This document shows positions 1 through 9,124 of a DNA stretch of 17,374 nucleotides, piece by piece (the first letter of the stretch is position 1; each line of letters opens with the position of its first letter). The position numbers and the translations under genes were made by a program. Source of the DNA: Chloromonas sp. AAM2 (Eukaryota; Chlorophyta; Chlorophyceae; Chlamydomonadales; Chlamydomonadaceae); the NCBI GenBank assembly GCA_004335635.1, contig QAXH01003149.1:1-17374 (forward strand), written 5' to 3'. The notes beneath the pieces were generated by a model that worked only from the letters and a program-made list of their open reading frames with translations, was not told the origin of the DNA and made no database searches.

Positions 1-609
1 CCTCCATGGGCTGCTATGCAGCAAAACACTAGCGGTATCGTCAACCCACAGATGACATTTCAGCCGCCCCCTGCACCCCCACCCGCTCGCAACGCCCCTT
101 TCAACCAACCAGGTGTAAGACCCAACATGGGAGCACCACCTCAGCCCATGCCACCACCCCAGCCACCACCGCAACCGCCTCACCAACCACCACAACCGCC
201 ACACCAACCGCCACCGCCCAGAGCACCAGGTCCGGGAATGAACATGCAGCATGGTCCGCTGGGCCCTGGGGCAATGCCGCCCCGCCCGCAGCAAACTCCC
301 CCACCAAACACCCCTGGACAGGAAATGATGCAACAGGCCATGTCTGGGCCCCCTGGCATGATGCAATTCCCGCCCGGGCTGCCGCCCAACTTTGGGATGA
401 TGCAGCCACCACCACGTGCTCCTGAACCTAACGGTATGCAACCACCTCCAGGCGGCATGCAACCACCCCCAGGCGGACCAGGGGGAATGCAACGATCGCA
501 GTCCGGCCCTGGAATGCAGTTTCCACCGCACTTTTCAGCCCCTGCACAGCTCAACTCGCACATGTCAGCACCTCCCCCAGGGATGCCCCCCGGCTTTGAT
601 CAATCATGA
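1..609 (+). CDS. C-terminal part of a Pro/Met/Gln-rich low-complexity protein (5' partial)
   Basis: The frame is open from base 1 and ends at TGA 607-609. The first Met is at base 16, but in-frame codons before it (P-P-W-A-A) are compatible with the same low-complexity protein, so this is probably the last exon or tail of a longer gene rather than a complete 197-residue protein. The composition is extreme: Pro clusters, many Gln and Met, and a short tandem repeat of G-M-Q-P-P-P-G near window residues 140-155. There is no signal peptide or membrane segment. Such tails occur in splicing and RNA-binding factors, for example the Pro-rich ends of SF1 and SF3B4, but no RNA-binding motif is visible here, so I assign no function. 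Antisense ORFs across this region are products of the same biased composition. Confidence is good that it is coding and low on identity. Confidence 0.7.
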   Translation, partial: PPWAAMQQNTSGIVNPQMTFQPPPAPPPARNAPFNQPGVRPNMGAPPQPMPPPQPPPQPPHQPPQPPHQPPPPRAPGPGMNMQHGPLGPGAMPPRPQQTPPPNTPGQEMMQQAMSGPPGMMQFPPGLPPNFGMMQPPPRAPEPNGMQPPPGGMQPPPGGPGGMQRSQSGPGMQFPPHFSAPAQLNSHMSAPPPGMPPGFDQS

Positions 610-1085
610 CCAGTGTCATGGTCATAGGCTGGCCATGCACAAGCTTTAGTTTAGAACTGCAGCCACTTGCAAGGAAGCTGGATTCTCAAACAGCCACTGA
701 TCTAGCTGCTGCATCTAGTGCCAAACTGCATCAGGACGTGAGCCGGATTGGCGCCAGATTGGTTTTGTGGTGCGCCAGTGCAGGGAGTTGGTTTCCCATT
801 CATTCTGAGGCTTCAGGCCAGTGCACGAGGCCTGTGGCCAAGGTCGAAGCCAGGCATGGTCAGAGCGAAGCAGGGCAAGGATGGCATGGGAGAGGCTCTG
901 AAGACTGTCGCAGAGCATGATGGTGTCTGAGACGACTCGACTCGACTTGGAGTGCTTCCGATGCGTCCTAAATGGAAGTAGTGAGCCGTATCAAGCTTGC
1001 ATTCACTTCAAAGAGTTGAGATGCTGTGCTCTGATTGTGCGAGGTGCTCTGCTCTGCTGTGCCGTGTAACTGCTAGGGCTGTCTT
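610..1085 (+). other. Probable 3' UTR with TGTAA poly(A) signal at 1065-1069
   Basis: No convincing coding sequence follows the stop at 609; short overlapping ORFs in different frames lack similarity or bias. TGTAA at 1065-1069 matches the chlorophyte polyadenylation pentanucleotide, which usually lies 10-20 bases before cleavage, implying a transcript end near 1080-1090. The UTR would be about 475 bases. Confidence 0.5.
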
Positions 1086-1116
1086 GCCATTTGCTTCAGT
1101 GGTCCGTTTCGATCTG

Positions 1117-1270
1117 CCGACCAGCCTATATTACCTTAGCAGCCTATATTAGTATCCGACCAGCCTATATCACCTTAGCTGTGAGGGGAATCGTACCCCA
1201 TGGTGGGTCTGTTCACCACTCTCCCCATATTGGTCCACCTTCCCTTGACTTAGTCCACCTTCCCTTGACT
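1117..1270. repeat. Short imperfect tandem repeats
   Basis: A 24-bp unit starting CCGACCAGCCTATAT occurs at 1117-1140 and again, with one or two changes, at 1156-1179. A shortened version (AGCCTATATTAG) sits between them at 1141-1155. Farther on, the 18-mer GTCCACCTTCCCTTGACT is present exactly at 1233-1250 and 1253-1270. No gene is visible; replication slippage is the simplest origin. Confidence 0.75.
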
Positions 1271-1320
1271 GCTCTCTTCAATGGCTTCCTCTAGTGCAGC
1301 ATCCGCAGCCGCCATTTGTT

Positions 1321-1705
1321 ACTGAATGTTGTTAGTGAATTTTGGAGCCAACTTCGTACAAATCCTCGAAATTTAACCTCGAAAGTTCACCAAATGACTT
1401 GAGTTTCGTAAAACCGAAATTCTCGTGAAACCGAGGCAAAAGCCAGGTTCGTAAAACTGTTGAGTCAAAACAGTGCCTGCCTTGTAGCTCAAGGTCCAGG
1501 TGCCACATACAGGAGTGCACACCACTGGCAAAACCTTTGCTGGATGGCTCTAGATCAGTGGTGGAATGCCACTCCAATTCCGAAAACGTGAAAAAACAAC
1601 ATGAGGTTTGTAAAAACGAAACGCTCAAACAGCCAAAAACCTTATTCGTAACTGTTTGTTTACCATCGGTTTTTTGACCGAAATTTCGCTGAACAAACAG
1701 TAAGT
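1321..1705. repeat. AT-rich stretch with internal repeats, possible small non-autonomous element
   Basis: The composition changes here to A/T-rich DNA with recurring GTTYGTAAAA and ACCGAAATT motifs (for example near 1405, 1446 and 1606). The outer ends, around 1321-1343 and 1680-1702, show weak inverted similarity (about 15 of 20 positions in my hand alignment). The minus strand carries a 140-codon open frame with no recognisable domain, which I do not call a gene. It abuts the dispersed repeat starting at 1706. An inactive MITE-like element is possible but not proven. Confidence 0.25.
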
Positions 1706-1938
1706 GTGAGAGTTGCCATTGCACTAGCTCTGACACTGACCTTGACCCTGACAATCTTTCAGTTCATGCTAAGGGGATGCTTTCGGAAGGCGTTCTGTGG
1801 GGTGATGGCCACAAGGGCCTCACCACCCCATGCTGACGCGGTCAGATTCCCCTTGACTAGGAGAAAATTTTGCAATTTGCGCAAATAGTTGATGTTTGCG
1901 TTGGACGTGTTTCATGGTGTGCACCCCCTCCTTGTAAA
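1706..1938 (+). repeat. Dispersed repeat family R1, copy 1
   Basis: This 233-bp stretch, from GTGAGAGTTGCCATTGCAC to CCCCCTCCTTGTAAA, is present again at 11767-11992 with roughly 90% identity and a 7-bp length difference near 1783. A 46-bp part recurs inverted at 2476-2521. Flanks of the copies differ, so the boundaries look real. The minus strand has an open frame containing Y-K-E-G-V-H-T-M-K-H-V-Q-R-K that is conserved among copies. The family is not one I recognise; a transposon fragment is the likeliest origin. Confidence 0.85.
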
Positions 1939-2475
1939 GGCAGCATTTTGACAGGTAACTCTTTGGCGGCGTGATGTGCAGTCGATGGCATCAGTGTCAA
2001 GTGAAACTTTTGAGTGGCAGGATCGAGCTGGCTTGTGCGCAGTGTGCAAGCTGCAAGTTAGTCCAGGCCTCGGACCCTCTAGCATAATCCATTCCTATGG
2101 TTGGTCACTAATACACAAGTGACAGCGGACCATGAGCCCTGGGCTTGACACGTGTATACCAGTTCATCAATTCACACCAGGAAGCCACGACTTGTGATAA
2201 GTGAGAGGAAAGTGGCTCTCTGTTGGTCAACATGTGCAACCTTTATTCCTATGCATGGCACTCGACAGCCCATACGCAGCAAAACGGTCTATTCAGCCAC
2301 ACTGTATCTGCTGTCAGTAGCAGGGGCTGCTGGCTGCTTGATCCCTGTTTGTGCACTTGCTTTCCTGCCTGCACTCTCAGCTCTGCGGAACGGGCTGCTG
2401 TGCATGGATTTCTGGGCAAACACCCTGCAAAAACGCCCCTACTTGAGGCCAGAACAAGCCCCCAAAACTCTGCTG
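1939..2475. other. No supported gene; intergenic
   Basis: ORFs of 129-137 codons on the + strand (2152-2612) overlap one another in different frames, have no domain and run through the R1 fragment, so I treat them as chance. Nothing else is recognisable. Confidence 0.4.
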
Positions 2476-2521
2476 TTTACAAGGAGGGAGTGCACACCAC
2501 GAAGCACGTCCAACGCAAATA
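2476..2521 (-). repeat. Dispersed repeat family R1, inverted partial copy 3
   Basis: The reverse complement matches the distal 46 bp of R1 (TTTGCGTTGGACGTGCTTC, then GGTGTGCAC, then CCTCCTTGTAAA) with few mismatches. Read on the + strand it encodes the same Y-K-E-G-V-H-T-x-K-H-V-Q-R-K peptide as the minus strands of the full copies. Confidence 0.75.
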
Positions 2522-2573
2522 TCATGCAGCACTCAGGCCTAGCCGTATGCAAAGCTCTTGCTTGACAAAGCCA

Positions 2574-3171
2574 TTACAAAAACATGATCATCTGGACAGC
2601 TGCAGTGTGTGATTGGGTATACTGTGGAGTGTGCGATTTTCACAGTCACATTCAAGCAACAGCTTACAGTGGTTTCAGACGCCCACGCTCTCTATTTTCA
2701 CAGCAACGTGTTCGCTTTTGGCTAGTGCTGCAGTCAAAAGCGCCACGCAGTCAGAAGTGGAGGAAGATGCGAAGTCGCACCTGTCATGTGCACAGTCAGT
2801 GAGCGTAACCCTTCTGCAACGTGAGAAATAAACATCCCAGTACTATGTAAACGCTGTTGAAGCAGTGGGTGCATGGGCCCAGCCCAGACAACTGAATGTT
2901 TTGGAACACAGCCAATGCAGCCACCGTGTCCTTTTCTCTGAACACGAGTGAGAATATGCTGATCCCTTGAAAATGTCTGCCATCCTGCGTCTACACATCC
3001 ACCCCATCTGCTGTGCTGTTCGCCAGAGGCAAACTGCTGGCACAATGCTGATTCCAATGGCTTCGAAGCAGTGGGGGCTTGAAAGGCATTGGATCTGAAT
3101 GGACGGGCTAATCTATGCCCTGTCCAATCGACCGTCTGCCATGCTCAAACTGGGCATCGCTCAGGTAGGCC
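2574..3171 (-). other. Probable 3' UTR of eIF4E
   Basis: There is no good coding sequence between the eIF4E stop (3172) and the repeat zone. On the minus strand the TGTAA pentanucleotide (TTACA on +) occurs at 2664-2668 and 2574-2578, giving a 3' UTR of about 500-600 bases. Which site is used cannot be decided from sequence. Confidence 0.4.
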
Positions 3172-4492
3172 TTAGCAGGAGTAACGGTCCTTGGCCTTGG
3201 ATTGCTGGCTCAGCTTGTCGGAGAACACACCATACCCGATCTTGATGCTGTCTGGAATGTCCAGAAACTTCTTCAATTCCCGCCCAACGATGGTCTGCAA
3301 GCACGAAGAAGATCGCATGGCACTGCATCGCCTGTACAGACGCCTTCATGCAGCAGATGCAGACTTCCAACAAGTGTGAGTTATCTGTGATGTGATACGT
3401 TTCATATTTGGAGTTGCTTGAACGCCCACCTGCACTGCTTCGTTTGAGGCTGTCTTGGTCCAGAGCTCAATGCGATCACCCTTGTTACGGATGTTGACGC
3501 CCACACCACAGATTTCATCCCCATCTGAATACTGCTCGCCGATGCATGCCAGGACCTGCATGCACACATGCGCACTCAGCTGGTTGCTACAGATCACAAT
3601 GCCTTGCTCACACTACAGTCCCCTCACTCAAAGTATACATGCTTGGCGTGGTTTAGATGCAACGCCTGGTATTGCGCTTGGTGCATGGTATACTTGCCTT
3701 GCAAGAACGTACACGCTTGCCATCAAAAGCCCGGGCGCTGAGTTTGAATATGACCATCCAAGAATTACCGCAAACACAGAAAGTTGAGCCCCGTCTTGTG
3801 CTAGGTTCATTGCTACACCCAAGAAGCTGGCCCAAGAAGCTGGCTGGACAACATCTGTTGCGATGGCTGGCATGAAGAAGCTACCATGTTGATGTGTTGC
3901 ATGGGCTGCTCACCGAGTTCAGCCACCAAGCATCAATCTGCTGCTTTGCGTTTGGGCCCCTAGCGTTAAGAGATGCTGTCCAGCAGCCTCCATGTTCATT
4001 CTTGGGATCCTCCCAGGTAGGCTCAATGCCCTCTTTGAACAGCAGGAAAGTTGCTGAAGGCTGCAACTGGCCCGGAGTCTTGATGTTGTTGTACAAGCTG
4101 CATGGCGCAAGCACATGATCAGCAGATCTCTCAGCAGGTTATACTCGACGCAATGTAAATCGTGCGTGAACAGCAGCGTTCGCGCCGACCCGGGCAGCCT
4201 TTTGCCATGCTAGATCTACGGTGGCGAAACGCAGGGAGGCCGGCGGCTTGGCACAGATGCATAGGAGCTGGGTATGGCAGCCCACTCACCACCAGAAATC
4301 CTCTACGGTGTCAAATGTGTAGATGGGTTTAAGGGTCTTGCCATACTTGTTCACTGTCTGCTTTGCTTGCGGGTTGTCAAACCAAAGCGTCCAGCGGTGT
4401 TGTAGGGGATGCTTCTTATTGAAATCAGGGGTAGTCTCGATCTCTCCCTCCTCTTGCTCCTTGGCAGCCGGTGCCTTCCCTTCCTCGGCCAT
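3172..4492 (-). CDS. eIF4E: Eukaryotic translation initiation factor 4E, cap-binding subunit
   Basis: eIF4E binds the mRNA 5' cap and, with eIF4G, recruits the ribosome in the cytoplasm. Four exons join in phase: 4492-4290, 4097-3914, 3555-3430 and 3294-3172, giving 211 residues plus TAA, the usual family length. Introns (192, 358, 135 bases) are GT..AG. Landmarks: H-P-L-Q-H-R-W-T-L-W-F at 28-38; T-V-E-D-F-W at 62-67, the eIF4G-binding face, then L-Y-N-N-I; E-P-T-W-E-D at 93-98 with cap-binding Trp96 and Glu97; G-G-C-W at 104-107; W125/W126; I-G-E at 134-136; R152, R157 and Trp161 near the phosphate-binding pocket; Lys/Arg-rich end. The residue matching human Trp56 is Tyr50 (codon TAT). The start at 4492 fits known M-A-E-E starts; an in-frame ATG at 4615 would add 41 non-conserved residues. 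It lies in the same orientation as the downstream-numbered Golgi-like gene. Confidence 0.95.
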
Positions 4493-4851
4493 TCGTGGAA
4501 AGGGTGGGCTGCGGCAAGCTGAAGTGTAGCTGCGGAAAGGTAGGGAAACGCGACCGCAGTGACTAGCAGGCAGAACGGTGAGTAGGCAGGGGCACGCAAT
4601 GGCGGGCAGCCGCACGTGCCGCGGTTTTCATCTGGTTTGCAGCTGCCGACATGCACCATCTGACGCTAGCAGCTAAACATCAGCTGTTATGCGTGTTCAT
4701 CAAGTGTGCTGAATCACAGAGGAAATAAAAAGCACCAACTCAGCTGGGGCAGGGTGGTTGTGCTGTTCGCCGCTATGTCAGCCATGCCAGGGAAAGCAAT
4801 GTCGATGTCAATGGAAAGCCATGTAACTGAGGAGCTTGACTGTCCTTCATG
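4493..4851 (-). promoter_or_regulatory. Compact intergenic region: eIF4E promoter and 5' UTR
   Basis: Only a few hundred bases separate the eIF4E start codon from the likely 3' end of the upstream Golgi-like gene (TTACA on + at 5021-5025 or 4852-4856). The eIF4E promoter must lie here. No clear TATA box at a sensible distance is visible; AATAAAA at about 4720 on + is not in a position to serve this gene. Confidence 0.35.
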
Positions 4852-5531
4852 TTACAAAAGGACATACGTGATTTGATAGAGCAGGTCAACCCAAGCGTGA
4901 TACTGGGAGAGATTGGCGTGTCCTCAACGCTTGCAGTAGATTTTCGGCCATCATGAGCAAAATCAATGGCAAACAGTCGTTTGTTCGTGGGTGGGTGCTT
5001 GCAATGCATGGAACGCAGTCTTACAGCTTCCATGCACAGTCCACCTGCTTTGTCAAGGGCATTACGGACCGGCACGGCCCAGCTCCTGTGCTAGAAAGAA
5101 CAGCTGTTGACAGATGGTGCCAGATCAATACACCAGCCAACCAACAACAGGACTACATTCCGATCCAGACAGATTGATACAACTAGATCACTTGGTGAGC
5201 GGGAGTACAACCCATCCAAACAGAGGCGGCGTGTTTGAAAACTCATTGGGATAGCAGTGGTGGCGATCACAGCAGACCAGCCTATTGCCTCCTCCTGCTG
5301 CTAAATACTGTTGCTGCCTGGGGGTGGTTGGACCTGGAGCCCAGGTGTCATGTTATATGCTGCAGCCTTGACACGTCAGTGTTAAGGCTGACCCGGTAGC
5401 ACTACACAGTATATGCCACGTGCCAATTGTGATGACACCAACGACCTCATGAAGCATTGCAGCGGGATACTGATGACGCTGCCTTGCTGCCTCACACACA
5501 AATGCCTCAATCCCCGGCACTGTCGGCGTCC
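4852..5531 (-). other. Probable 3' UTR of the Golgi-like gene
   Basis: This follows the TGA at 5534-5532 on the minus strand. Antisense TGTAA sites are at 5021-5025 and 4852-4856, implying a 3' UTR of about 510 or 680 bases. I see no coding sequence with convincing bias on either strand. Confidence 0.4.
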
Positions 5532-8500
5532 TCATGCGTGTCCGCCGTGGTACTGGTCTGTGTTATGGTGCCTGGGAATCAGATTGGGGTTAGAGCCCTC
5601 GTGGTGCCCTGCTGCTGCCTGGCCGTGGCCCTGGCCTGCATTCGTGCCCTGGCTGCCTGCGCCGTGCCCCTGCTGACTGCCCTGATAGCCGCCCTGCTGC
5701 CTGCCCACATCACCTGCCTGCTGAGCATGCCACTCATGCACCTCGGGTTGCCTGTGTTGCTGCTGGTACTGCTGCTGGTGCGGGTCATTGTTGTGCCTCT
5801 GGGCGTTGTCATAGTGGTGTTGGTTGTTGTCATAGTTTGCCTGGTGGTGCTGTGTGCCCGCCGCTCCATGGCTGTTGTAGGCATCACGGCCAGTGTGGCC
5901 GTTGTGAATGCCAGCTCCATGGTGTGCGCTGTCATGGTGCGCTGTGTCGTGCGGGTAGGGATCATGGGAATCATGCGGCATGGGGTCCCAGTGACCATGC
6001 TCGTTCTCCCATGGCTGGTCATGCACCCAGTACTGCAAGGGCAAGCCACAGTTCAAGCGTGTCAGACTAGGGCTGGGTGCAGCTCAAACCCAAAGCAGGG
6101 TGCCTGACTGCACATCTGCTTGAGACCAGCTGTGCCAATGTGAATGCCTCAAGCTGACTCATGCCAAATTTGCAATGGCTTGCATAACTTGTACAAAATG
6201 GCACTAGCAACGGTAGCAGTACGTGAACAGGGCTTCCGATTCGCTACACGCTTCAAATATCATCGTGATGTGCAGCCTATCATGACATTTAGGCATGACG
6301 TTCAGGACGAGCAGTCATATACGGTCTCGGGCAACTTGCCATCCCTGTCAGTAAGCACTCACGTGGTCCAAGGGATCCAGGTGGTCCACTGGATCGTCCA
6401 CCCAGTGGTTGGGGTCCTCGTACATGTGTGAGTGGTGCATGCTGTTGTACGGGCTGGGCGAGGCATGGCCGTCAGCTGCGCCATGCGTGGCGCTTGGATT
6501 AAAATGGCTGTCATGCATGCCATGTGCATGCACGCCGTGCTGCTGCTGCTGCTGCTGCTGCTGGTTATTGCTAGCGCGTGCAGTGTCTTGCTGGCCAAGG
6601 CCGCCCTGTGGCTGCTGCTGCTGCTGGCCGCCCGCCTGCTCGTGCAGCTGCCTTGCCTGCCTCTCCTGCTGAGCCTTGATGTACTCCTCAGCCTGCTTGA
6701 AGTGGTGCACAAAGTCCTCTTCCTTGGGGATGTTGACCTGTGCGTTGAAGGTGGACTCGGGCCGTGACTTGGGCTCCTGGTCGGGCAGCGGGTGGGGCAC
6801 AACGGGCGGGGTGGTGGCGGGGGCGCCGGTCTGCGCCTGGGTGGCCTTGGCAAGCTCCATCAACAACCTGCAAGAAAAACAGAAACAGACAAGGCCTCCA
6901 ATTGCACCTAGCCAATGTGGGTACGTGATACGATAGATGTTTTTTCATGGCTCCCTGAAAAGCTGATGTTACAATCCCACTATTGCAATAAAACAGCAGG
7001 AAAGCAAGACTGAGCTGTGCCTGGCCTGTGCCTGGCCTGGCCTTCGGCCAGCAAAGCTCTTGCTTTGGCATCTTGCTGTTGCGTTTGTCAGATGCCAGAA
7101 ACCCTGTGTAGTTCACACCTGGTGTTCTCCTTGGTTGCATCAGTTTCAAACTTGCTCCATGTCTTGGACAGCTCCTGCCAGTCTGCCTCACGGATGTTGT
7201 GTGCCTTCTCCAGCTGTGCAACTTTCTGGACATAGGATTCCACAACTGCCTTCTCATATGTGACCCTGAAGGGCATTAAGACAGCAGGACAGTCAACACA
7301 ATCGCTGACTAGTGCCAGCAACCCAACCATGGCCTGAGTGCTGCCAGGAAGGCAGAATGCTACAGAAAAGCGATAGGGGTAACAATCCAAACACCCTGCT
7401 CCTGGCAGAACGCATGCATGGACAACCTGTAGTTTGGTCACGCGAACGTGTAGTGCTCATGACACCGCTGGTGCCGCACGCATCGATGTTCCCCACATGC
7501 ATGCGTAAGCTGCCCACTCACTGTTCCTGCAGCTGCTTAACGACTTCCTGCAGCTGTGCCTCTGACGATGAGGTGGTCTCTTTCTGCATGCACAGCCACT
7601 CAGTCCTTGCGTGACCACACGGTCCATGGGCCCATTCAAGCGTGACTGGTCAGCCGTGACTGGTCAGGTGTATGAAATCACATGCGCATGATGCAGTCGT
7701 GCATGCGTGGAAGTTAGGCATGGAAGCTGCGATCATCTTGCTGCATGCCCCTAAAAGCATGTGCAGTCGTGCATGCGTGGACTGAAAGCAGCGAGGCTGT
7801 GAGCATCTTGCTGCATGCAAGCATACCTCCTGGGTGCGTAGCTGTAGCATATGGTCCTTCTGCTGCAGCTCCCGAGTCAAGTCATTGACACGACGCTGGC
7901 TTGTGTGGTACTCATACTCCATGTGCTGTGGTTGTGCAGGCACAGCAAATAGCTTGGCGAGCGCATATAGGCAGTATCATGTCCGCACAGTATGGGAGTG
8001 TTTGTATCGCCAGCGTGCAGTGTGTCATAAAGCCCATCAATCCCCTTCACATGCTAGTTGGATGGGCTTTGCTCCCTCCCTTCATGTGACAGAGAGCTAT
8101 GCATAAAAATCTGTTGAGTGTCTATTGCTGCTTGTTGATTTTTTGCTGCGTGTTGATTTTGTGCTGCTACTGCTTCTAAGCCCAAAGTTGAATGAATAAC
8201 TTATGAAATGCAATCCCAGTGCGCCTTGCAAGGTGCTTGTACCCCGTGATGGCATGTTCCACGTTGGAAAGTCCACACGGGCAGCTCATTAGCCCTAGAC
8301 CTGGGTATGCAGTCAGCATAGTGTCCGAGCTTCGACCACAACGATGGGTGACTAACCATGCAGTGCCTGCCCATTTTCCCAAGTCTCAGTCACCTGGTGA
8401 ACGGATCTTTCGTGATTAAGTTGATCCTGCGAACACAACAGTGCAAAATATACATTTAGCAAGCTGCACAGACAGCAGGATGCGGTACAGCCCAGATCAC

Positions 8501-8881
8501 CCATGGCACACATCGACACTCGCCTCGACATGAGAAAGTGAACCTTTAAGGCTCTTGATTTCCTTGCGCAGGGAGACAGAATTCGAGTGCGCAGAGTAGT
8601 GTCCGAACCCAAGAAGGACGCTGATCACGGCGAGCACAGCCACAGCGATGAGCATCGGACTGCCACTGCCTCTCCCTCGTTTCCCCCTGCAACGCTCAAG
8701 TCACAACATTTGCGATGCTGGTGACGAAATGATAGATTCTGCTGGACGCAGTCCCTAGATTGCTCGACATGCAACAAAACAAATTGGTACATGTGCATAA
8801 ATGCAATATGTGCAAATTCTGATAGCCATCTGCCACGCGCGCACGCAAGGCTTACCCATAGCCACCGTGCATAGGAAGCAT
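5532..8881 (-). CDS. Type II single-pass membrane protein with lumenal coiled coil and Gln/His-rich tail, GOLM1/GOLIM4-like
   Basis: Eight exons keep phase: 8881-8856, 8686-8524, 8426-8394, 7925-7827, 7583-7522, 7265-7119, 6867-6363, 6032-5532; 511 residues plus TGA. Residues 1-19 are short and basic (G-G-K-R-G-R-G). Residues 20-37 form one membrane helix (M-L-I-A-V-A-V-L-A-V-I-S-V-L-L-G-F-G), followed by H-Y-S-A-H-S-N-S-V-S-L. Residues 46-176 are charged and coiled-coil-like. From about 178 the chain is Pro/Gln-rich with an eight-Gln run; residues 346-511 contain 30 His. This plan of cytosolic stub, anchor, lumenal coiled coil and disordered tail matches animal GOLM1/GOLM2 and GOLIM4, so a Golgi location is inferred. 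The intron after exon 2 starts GCGAGT, giving a GC-AG intron. A homologue search could instead show an unrelated protein of the same topology. Confidence 0.8.
6540..6563 (-). repeat. (CTG)8 microsatellite encoding polyglutamine
   Basis: Eight perfect CTG units on + read as eight CAG (Gln) codons in exon 7 of the Golgi-like gene, just before the His-rich part. A second, shorter CTG run lies near 6611-6625. Pure codon repeats of this kind are length-unstable, so alleles may differ. Confidence 0.9.
7692..7818. repeat. Tandem duplication inside an intron, 70-bp period
   Basis: Copy 1 is 7692-7748 and copy 2 is 7762-7818. Both open with the identical 20-mer TGCAGTCGTGCATGCGTGGA and close with the identical 15-mer CATCTTGCTGCATGC; the middles have diverged. 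The pair sits in the intron between exons 4 and 5 of the Golgi-like gene (7826-7584), a few bases inside the splice donor. Confidence 0.85.
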
Positions 8882-9124
8882 TGTCGAAAAGCTCCTATTG
8901 GAGGGGCCGGCACCTCCTTCGTGTCCAAACAGCGGGTCAGTGAGGCATCGGCATGAACAGCGTGGTTGAGCAGATGGCTCTTATACGGTACCACGTTCTC
9001 TTCCTCGCAATGCAGGCCGTCATGACATGAGTGACATGTGTGTACGTCTCCCACTGTTTCAGCAAGTTTTCTCAAGGGGCAGAAGGCAAAGCGTGGCCAA
9101 CAGTGATGAGTGATTGAGATTGCT
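8882..9124. promoter_or_regulatory. Probable shared divergent promoter region
   Basis: About 240 bases separate the start codon of the minus-strand Golgi-like gene (8881) from the candidate start of the + strand gene (9125). If both starts are right, the two genes share a head-to-head promoter. No TATA box or clear element is visible. The first start codon of the Golgi-like gene has A at -3. Confidence 0.3.

Noticed and set aside
180..563. 127-codon antisense Gly/Cys-rich ORF
   Set aside because: Mirror of the Pro-rich coding frame (CCx codons read as xGG); no independent evidence.
2152..2612. Overlapping 129- and 137-codon + strand ORFs as a gene
   Set aside because: Two frames open at once through a repeat fragment, no domain, no clear start context; treated as chance.
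4286..4615. N-terminally extended eIF4E starting at the upstream in-frame ATG (4615)
   Set aside because: The 41 extra residues have no conservation with known eIF4E, while M-A-E-E-G at 4492 matches the usual start; total length without the extension is typical.
5457..6107. 216-codon + strand ORF rich in Leu and Val, looking like a multi-pass membrane protein
   Set aside because: It is antisense to the His/Gln-rich last exon of the Golgi-like gene; CAC/CAG/CAT codons read backwards give Val/Leu/Met, so the hydrophobicity is an artefact.
6432..6767. + strand hydrophobic ORF with a poly-Leu run
   Set aside because: Antisense of the polyglutamine exon; the poly-Leu comes from CTG repeats.
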